Assembly (NCBI RefSeq): GCF_030272615.1
Contig: NC_081411.1
Location: forward strand, 831,994,160-832,058,159
Source of the DNA: Cryptomeria japonica
Lineage: Eukaryota > Streptophyta > Pinopsida > Cupressales > Cupressaceae
Direction of reading: 5' to 3'
DNA length: 64,000 nt
How positions within the stretch are numbered: the first letter of the stretch is position 1; each line of letters opens with the position of its first letter. This document shows, one piece after another, positions 57,136 to 64,000 of this stretch. The notes under the pieces were generated by a model. It had not been told where the DNA came from, did not search any database, and saw only the letters and a program-made list of their open reading frames with translations. Both the position numbers and the translations under genes were made by a program.

Positions 57136-57913
57136 TGTAGACACCTAAAATTGTCATGTCTAATTAAATAAATATTTTTATTTATTTAATTATTTAAGCC
57201 TAATTCTTCTATTAATTAAATAAATCTTTATTTATTTAATTAATTCATTTATCCTCTTCTAGCCTTATTTCTCATTTAAATAAATACATTTATTTATTTA
57301 AACTATCTTTTTTCCTAAATTAAATAGATACTTTTATTTATTTAATTGATCTCACTACTTCTATTAATTAAATGAATCTTTATTTATTTAATTAATTCAT
57401 TAACCTTTTCTACCTATGACACGTCATTCATCTCTTCATTCATACACTACCTACCTTCTCATTATTTTATTATTTCTTTTACCTACCCTCTAATCATAGC
57501 CGACCATTTATCTTTTACACCTCTCAATCTTATCCCTCCATTTCTTATAGTGTATTCTATATAGGAGGATGCTTCCTTCATTATCAAACCCTAACGGAAT
57601 AATTACTTGATTACTCGACTACACTATGCCTTTCATATGCGATCCTACTTACAACCACATTTCCGTTCTTTGTTGAGCTCTTGTGCACCTAAAATCTGAG
57701 AGAAAATATATCAAGCAAGATCAATGGAGATAGGAAGAGTGGAGATTCAAACCCTATTGGACATGTGATGGTATAATCTTTGTGATTTCATTTGATTTGC
57801 ATTGTTTTAGGTAATCTTCATATGTTATGGTGGATCTTTGTTGTTGTTAGGCTAGGGTTTTTTGTGGTTGAATTCATTTAGTCTTTCAATATTGTTGTAT
57901 CCATTTTCACCAT
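57136..57913 (+). repeat. 5' LTR of element C, end truncated
   Basis: It starts TGTAGACACCTAAAATTGTC and matches the B LTR along its length with many substitutions. It stops at CACCAT; the last five LTR bases and the whole primer binding site are missing, and the next sequence is leader. Confidence 0.9.
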
Positions 57914-59880
57914 TTGATTTTGGATCGAGTTTGCATTTTATATAAAAATTTTATGATTTTTCATAAAAAATTAATTTTTGGAGCAAATTAGCAAATTTTT
58001 TGGATTTTCTTACATTTCTGGAAATCTCTTGAAATTTTACAGGTGGTCTTTTTTTATGATGAATCAGATATTTGAATTGGTCAACAAAACGCATTGTTGA
58101 AGGCCCCTATTTCACAAAGTCTTTTGGATCTAAAATTTACCTAACTTGTGTGTTTGCAGGAAGGGGTGATCATTTGAAACAATCCAAACTACTAACAAAT
58201 CTTTGTTGCAAGACCTTGACAAGGATTTTCTTTTCATCTTTATTGTGTGCTTTGTTTTCATAGATTATCAAACACTTCAATTGGTGCACTAAAATTGAAC
58301 CAGTGTCCTTTGTGTCCTGGGCAATAGGCTCTTTTTGTTTAATCTTTAGAGGGTCTGTCTCCCCATGTGGTCATTAGGACTACTAGTGAGGAGAGAATGA
58401 CCCAAGTGGTAGCGAGGAAAACCCACCTCTTCCGAACCACTATAAACAACTGTATTCATGGTGAAAACTATGGATAACGTGTGTTGATTAGTTCATACCG
58501 ACACTATGTCTCCCCATAAACCCATTTGATCAAATTTATTTGATCATTTGTAGGGCATAACCCCTACCAGCTGGGAGCCTTCTGTATTTACAGAGCTGAA
58601 AGTGTCACATGTATGGCCACATGAGCGGATGCCCTTACTAGCACCTTTTTGTTTTAGAAGCCAAAATCCTTCTAGTTGTTGGGGCAGGAGGTCGGACCTC
58701 TGGTAGCGGCCCACACACATACGGTTCTTAGTAGAGATACAAAGTTCGCCATAAGGAGTTTTCGTGGGGACTGATGCTTGGCTGCCCCGAGAAGTGAGTG
58801 CCGAGGGTGGAGCCAGTGGGGTCAAGCATCTAAGTATCCTCTCTAAATAGCGTAGCCTCGGGGGAAACTCCATGTGGGATCAACAACTATTGTCCTGGTC
58901 AGCCATAAGAATTGTGCTTGACTTATTTTGAACATTCAAACATTCAAGACCAAACATCAAAACATTTTGTCTTTTGTGTCTTCAAGTGTATGCAAAACAA
59001 TTTTGCATCAAATAACACACTTGTCTTTGAGTCATTTTGGGAAGTCTAAACACTTGCAAACATTGAGTCCTCATCAACACTGTGTCCTCTTGTCACGAAA
59101 AATAGTCAAACATTCAGATTTGGTCACAACAAGCAACTTCACAAATTGGAAAAATTGCACAAAGTTTGTAGAAACGCGTCTGTGTCTGACAGACTCACGT
59201 CTATGTCATATAACCGCGTCTGTGAAGGGAAGAAACGCGTCTGTGTCTTTTGAGCAACATTGCAACATCTCATAAACGCGTCTGTGTCTAACAGAACCAT
59301 GTCTGTGTCATTTAAGCGCGTCTGTGTTGGACAGAATAACGTCAGTGTCATTTAAGCGTGTTTGTGAAGTATACAGGCACGTCTGTGTTCATGATTGAAA
59401 ACTTTCATAATTCAGCAAACAAGAACTGTCAGTTTCAGACTTATTGAGCTTCCTAGGTTATCTCTCTCAGGTTTTCATCTAGCATCCAACCTGTCCTTGG
59501 GTCTCACAAAGTCCATCATTACTTTACATCTTACATTACATACACATTTGTCTAAACTTGAGTCAAAAGGTCATTTGCTTGTCCTCATCATACTTGGTCA
59601 ACACACTACATACAACAACACTTTGCTAAGTGGTCCCTCATCAAGGTCTATCACCTTTGGGTCTCATTTGGTCTTACTTAGAGTCAAGATCAACTTACCT
59701 CATCAAGAGAAACTATCATCTCTTTAGAAGCCACACCTACTCTACTACATACATACTTAGTCTTACACTTGGGACATTGCAAGTACACTTCAGATTCATT
59801 TACATTCCATCCAACTCTTGGTCTTCCATACTCTTTCCATTTTTCATCTAGTCTCACACATCTTGGTCAATACCTAATTC
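57914..59880 (+). other. Leader of element C
   Basis: 57914-58060 matches one unit of the tandem array in element A. From about 58080 it follows the leader of B, including the antisense open frame (58873-58544). The CGCGTCTGTG-type cluster is at 59170-59400. No sense ORF is supported. Confidence 0.7.
59170..59400 (+). repeat. CGCGTCTGTG minisatellite in element C
   Basis: About ten units such as ACGCGTCTGTGTC occur at 20-25 bp spacing, in the same orientation and at the same distance from gag as the second cluster of B. Confidence 0.83.
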
Positions 59881-62800
59881 ATGGTTGAAACCCATTTACA
59901 AAAAACTAGGAGAGAAGCTAAAGAGGCTCAAGAGTCTGCAAACATGAGTTCTTATGAGTATGACAGTGATATCTTTTTCAATTATGGTCATACTACATTA
60001 CCTGACATGGATGCTTATAGAAACATTCCAAATGTTGAGAACATGGACACTACAAACAACAATGATACACACAATGACAATATGCACAACTTTTTCGTGC
60101 ATTCAGCAAAAGTGGAAGACACCATTATGAATCCCCATTTCAATCGATTGGTTGAGGAAATAATGAGGAGAGATAGACAATACTTTCTACAAGTGATGGC
60201 ACAAAGTGGAGCCAAGATCCCTCATGATTTTGACATGTCTCAAATAATGGAAAATCGACCTTTGCAACAATCTCACTCCAACATGGATCAAAGGAGGCCT
60301 AATAGTGGAGGCAATAGAGGACCACATATGGTACCTAAATAGCCATCATCTTTGTTTCAAAAACTAGAGGTCCCACATACACATGGTCAAACATATGATA
60401 CTCACCTTCGCAAACCATTATGGAGGTCTTATGCAGAAAAATATGCTCAACCACATACCAATGCTAAGGATCAACCACCAAAGCAATCGGATATTCAAAG
60501 GCATGCTCAAAATTTGGACACAAGGAAACCCTGCATCAAATTTGGGGGCAACACACTAGAACAAACTCACGACATGCCTATAGAGTATGGTATACACGGA
60601 CAAAGCAGATATTCCATTCTTCATCATGACTCTATACCAAGTGGTCCTTATACGCAGCATCATTATAGACCTCCTCCATATGAACATGTGTATGATCAAT
60701 ATCATCAATATATGCAACATGTTCCTCCTCCAATTGGTGCCTCAAGCATGCGGTATGGTCCAAGAAGTCGATCTCCACCTAAAAACAATTTGGAACATCA
60801 AATTAAGGATTTACAAAAGAAAATGGAGGACATAAATACACCGAAGCCAACTTACACAATGAGAGACATATGTCCTTATCCATTTGACAAAATCATTTCA
60901 ATGCCTCCATTTCCTACACACTTTGTGATGCCTAAGTTTGATAAGTATAGAGGAAAAGGAGATCCTAAGGCACATATATGACAATTTTTCACAGCTTGCA
61001 TTGAGGTAGTAGCAGAAGAGACATATTTGATGAGATTATTCCCACAAAGCTTAGGTGATCAAGCTATGGAATGGTTCTCCCAAATCCCACCTAGAATGAA
61101 GTCATGGGGTGACTTAGAAGAGGAATTTATCCAACATTTCTCCTACAACATAGAGACAGATATATCAGTCACTACCTTGTGCAACACCAAGCAAAGGGTT
61201 GGAGAATCTTTTTCATCATTTTTACAAAGATGGAGGAATCTAGCCAGCAGATGCTCTTGTGAAATTCCACAAAAACAAATGGTAGAAATGTTCACCCATA
61301 ATGTTAACAAAGACATTGGCTATGATCTAAGGAAAGCTTGTTTGTCCACCTTCAAGGACGTCATTGAAAAAGGCTTAGCGACAGAAAAGGTCCTAATTGA
61401 GCAAGGAGTCATTAAGATATTCAACGAAAACAAAGATGACTTTAAAGGAAAAGATAAGCCAAGAGTTTGGAACAAAAACAAGAACACAGTCAATGATGGT
61501 GTTGTTGATGCCAATACAGTACGACCAAAAATCATTTTTTCTGGATCAAGCTCTACAAACAATCAAGTGAATACTCAAACAACTTCCAGATCACAAAGGA
61601 AGTACACCCCATTGGGAGAACCACTTGAGTCAGTTTTCAAGAAGCTAGTGGCAAACAAAGTAATCACAATTCCAGATTTTCCTCCATATGAGCCAAAGGT
61701 CAAACCAAATTGGTGGAATGATGATGAATATTGTGAATTTTACAAGAGAAAGGGTCATAAAATAGGAAATTGTCATCGACTGAAGAACATCATACAAGAT
61801 CTTATTGATAGAGGTGACATTGAGATTGAAGGACACTCATCCAATCAAGAACACGAGATGTTTAAGGAACCATTCCCAAAACATGACAAGGGAAAAGCTA
61901 CAGCCACAAATGACCAAACCAACTATACCAAAGCATCTTATAACTATGATTCAACTATCAATCACATCTCCATGGACAATTATGTCTCTACCATTATCAT
62001 CAAGGACAAAACGCCTGAGAATTCTACCCAAAGACCCAAGATTGTCTTGAAAGGCATTGGATCTTCTTCTGAACCTACCTTTGAATGTAATGTTACAACT
62101 CGTCGAGGTAAATTCACTTTGCAAGGTGCTCCAGCTAAAAACACAACTTCCTCATCAACCAAGCCTGAGTATGATCTTGTAGAACAATTAGGGAAGACAC
62201 ACGCGCTCATCTCCATCCTTGAGCTCTTACACCTATACCCCACACATAAAGCCATTCTTAACAAAATCTTGAGAGACACTGTTGTCCCTACTAATCTGAA
62301 TGTGCACCAGTTTCAAGCCATGGTGGGATACCTTTCCATTCCGCACTCCCTTACATTCATAGAAGCTAACGATGCCTCTATGAGCCAACCACATAACGCA
62401 CCTTTACACATTGAAGCCTTCATACACAAACATCGAATAAAATGAGTCATGATAGATGGAGGAGCAGGTCTAAACATTTGTACATTGAGCACTATTAAAC
62501 AATTGGGATATTCTGATAAAGTTGTGAATTCTGCAAACAAAATTACCATCAAGGCATATGATGATGAGGAGCATTCATCCAAGGGCACAGTCACCTTACC
62601 TCTCAGAGTTGGGACAGTTACAAAGGATGTGGTTTGTCAAGTCCTAGACCTAGATCTCACATACAATATATTACTAGGACGTCCTTGAATTCATGAAATG
62701 AGGGCAGTCCCATCTACATATCACCAATGCATTAAGTTTCCTCACAATGGAGTTGAAATAACAGTTAATGGAGATCCTAATCCATTCATATATTGCAACA

Positions 62801-64000
62801 ATCTATGACCTAGATCAGAAATAACAATTCTATCCAATCGAGAGGCTATTCCTTCATCAACATATGTGGATCTAGAATCATTGAAAGCCTCTACATCAAA
62901 ACAAACAGAGCTCAAAGAAAAGTTAAAGATTAAAGACCTGGGATGTGGTGAGTATATCTTTCATGTTGATCAACTCCCACTATCTCCTAAGGTATTCAGT
63001 CAACAAGAACAATGTATAAACAATTTGCAATATCAAGGAATTGGGTGTGAACCACCTAGTGTTGTGGCTACTAAGTCCAAATGCAAATCGCCTCTAGTGG
63101 TGCAAGCATCTCTTGATATCAATAGTCCTAAGAGTGGTTCCAACGAAGAATCTATTAAGCATATCGCCAACCCTCTTGAGAACTCACATAGATTTACCAT
63201 ATCATCCGCTCATCCCATTTCCACTCCACTTCCAGACTTGGATCAACAAGAATCACAAAAGCCCTTACTAATTGGGGATCAAAAATCAAGCTATGAAAAG
63301 AAAAATCTAAAAGTCAAAAATAAAGAAAAGTCCTTCAGTCCAAATCAAAATCAAAAGCTACTGGACTCCACAAAACTCAAAGTCAAGGATAAAAATCCTA
63401 TGAAGCAAAAAGAACAAGAGTTGATCTCCCCTAATATCAAAATAACTGGGGGCAAAAATTCAAAAATTTCAAGTCATAAAGCATACTTGTTGATCCTAAG
63501 TCTCCATCATGCTATCCTACTTTCACTTCTTTTCGCAATCATAAGCCTTCATCACTCATCCATTTTTTCCACACATCCTTTCCCTCTTGGCGATACATCA
63601 CAGACCTTTAATGGAACTTCCTTGAGGGACTTTGTTATCAGGGATGCCCAAACTTCTTTAGGTGACATGCATATGGGACTATGTAGTCAACAGACTAGTA
63701 ATTCTATCTCAGTTCCTTTATCAAGGAAGACAGTCACTCGAGCTACACATCATTTAGTCAAGGAATGACGCAACTACAATCATAAAGTCAAGCCTCGTAC
63801 ATTTGAGGTAGGTGACTTGGTTCTCAGAGAAAATCCTAAAAATAAGCAAGACAGAGAGAAGAAGGGCAAGTTCGAACCAAACTGGCTTGGTCCTTACATC
63901 ATCATAGTAGCATATGGATCTGGAGCATATCAACTCTCAACCACAGAGGGTGAATCCTTGGAGGATCCTATCAATAGCATGCACCTTCGTAGGTTTTACA
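59881..64000 (+). pseudogene. Element C polyprotein: Gag, protease, novel module, integrase tail (end outside window)
   Basis: One frame runs from ATG 59881 to the window edge without a frameshift. Gag core with MEWFSQIPPRMKSWGDL is near 61069; the knuckle CEFYKRKGHKIGNC (61734-61775) has Tyr in place of a His ligand; protease VMIDGGAGLNIC is at 62446-62480. After GRP-stop-IHEM and NNL-stop the replacement module runs 62866-63768, then NYNHKVKPRTFEVGDLVL, the integrase end. Stops: TAG 60340, TGA 60979, TGA 62443, TGA 62686, TGA 62806, TGA 63766. The TGA at 62443 matches the one at 24517 in B, and the one at 62806 matches 16728 in A. This copy could supply Gag at most. Confidence 0.9.
62866..63768 (+). 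other. Replacement module of the non-autonomous lineage
   Basis: This 300-codon open stretch takes the place of about 4.2 kb of pol (25030-29240) in B. It shares LGCGEYIFHVDQLPLSP, a Lys/Ser-rich middle, a hydrophobic helix (AYLLILSLHHAILLSLLF, near 63483-63545), an N-G-T sequon and DAQTSLGDMHMG with element A (16596-15780). I recognise no domain. A basic region before one hydrophobic helix and sequons after it would fit a type II membrane protein, but that is inference. Confidence 0.7.

Larger units (their letters stand above)
57136..64000 (+). mobile_element. Element C: non-autonomous Tat-type element, plus strand, 3' end outside the window
   Basis: It starts with an LTR of the A/B family at 57136, has a leader homologous to that of B, then a gag-protease frame followed directly by the module seen in A and the distal integrase tail. 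G-patch, RT, both RNase H domains and the integrase core are missing. It interrupts element D. The window ends within a few codons of the expected polyprotein end, so the 3' region and 3' LTR are unseen. The base pairs before it, CTTGT (57131-57135), should recur after its 3' LTR. Confidence 0.88.

Overview
This is plant nuclear DNA made almost entirely of nested LTR retrotransposons. I see no host gene, tRNA, rRNA or CRISPR array. Plant-only features are a Ty3/gypsy element of the Tat type (two RNase H domains) and a plant mobile domain (PMD) gene. The AT-rich sequence, long elements and decay by substitution with very few frameshifts suggest a large, methylated genome such as a gymnosperm. 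That last step is inference.

Layout. 1-3141 is old sequence with a gag relic at about 2440-3141. A complete Ty1/copia element (3142-10737, target duplication TAAAT) splits that relic. A minus-strand Tat-type element, called A here, spans 11188-39589 (target duplication AATAT). Its gag was split by a plus-strand Tat element B of 16.2 kb (18980-35221, target duplication GGTAT). 39590-48146 holds a pair of oppositely oriented copia LTRs and a minus-strand copia relic. That relic contains a solo gypsy LTR (44363-46656, CACTT), which contains a solo copia LTR (45334-46424, CATCT). 48149-50286 is degenerate repeat. From about 50287 a minus-strand relative D begins. At 57136 it is cut by element C, a plus-strand member of the A/B family that runs off the window.

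How the parts relate. B carries a whole Tat coding set: Gag with a CHHC knuckle, protease, a G-patch-like segment, RT, two RNase H domains and integrase. Between pol and the 3' LTR it carries an antisense gene of two exons encoding a PMD protein (34098 to 31263). D keeps a second copy and A a remnant. A and C share a Gag-protease half with B, but the G-patch, RT, RNase H and integrase core are replaced by the same module of about 270 codons: Lys-rich, with one hydrophobic helix. They look like a non-autonomous lineage that depends on B-like partners.

The main discoveries proposed are this autonomous/non-autonomous/antisense-PMD system, a short inverted repeat conserved between the PPT and the PMD gene in A, B and D, a CGCGTCTGTG-type minisatellite in both the sense leaders and the antisense intron, and many in-frame stops in B (17, without a frameshift). 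B's LTRs differ at only about four positions, so most of its stops must predate its insertion.
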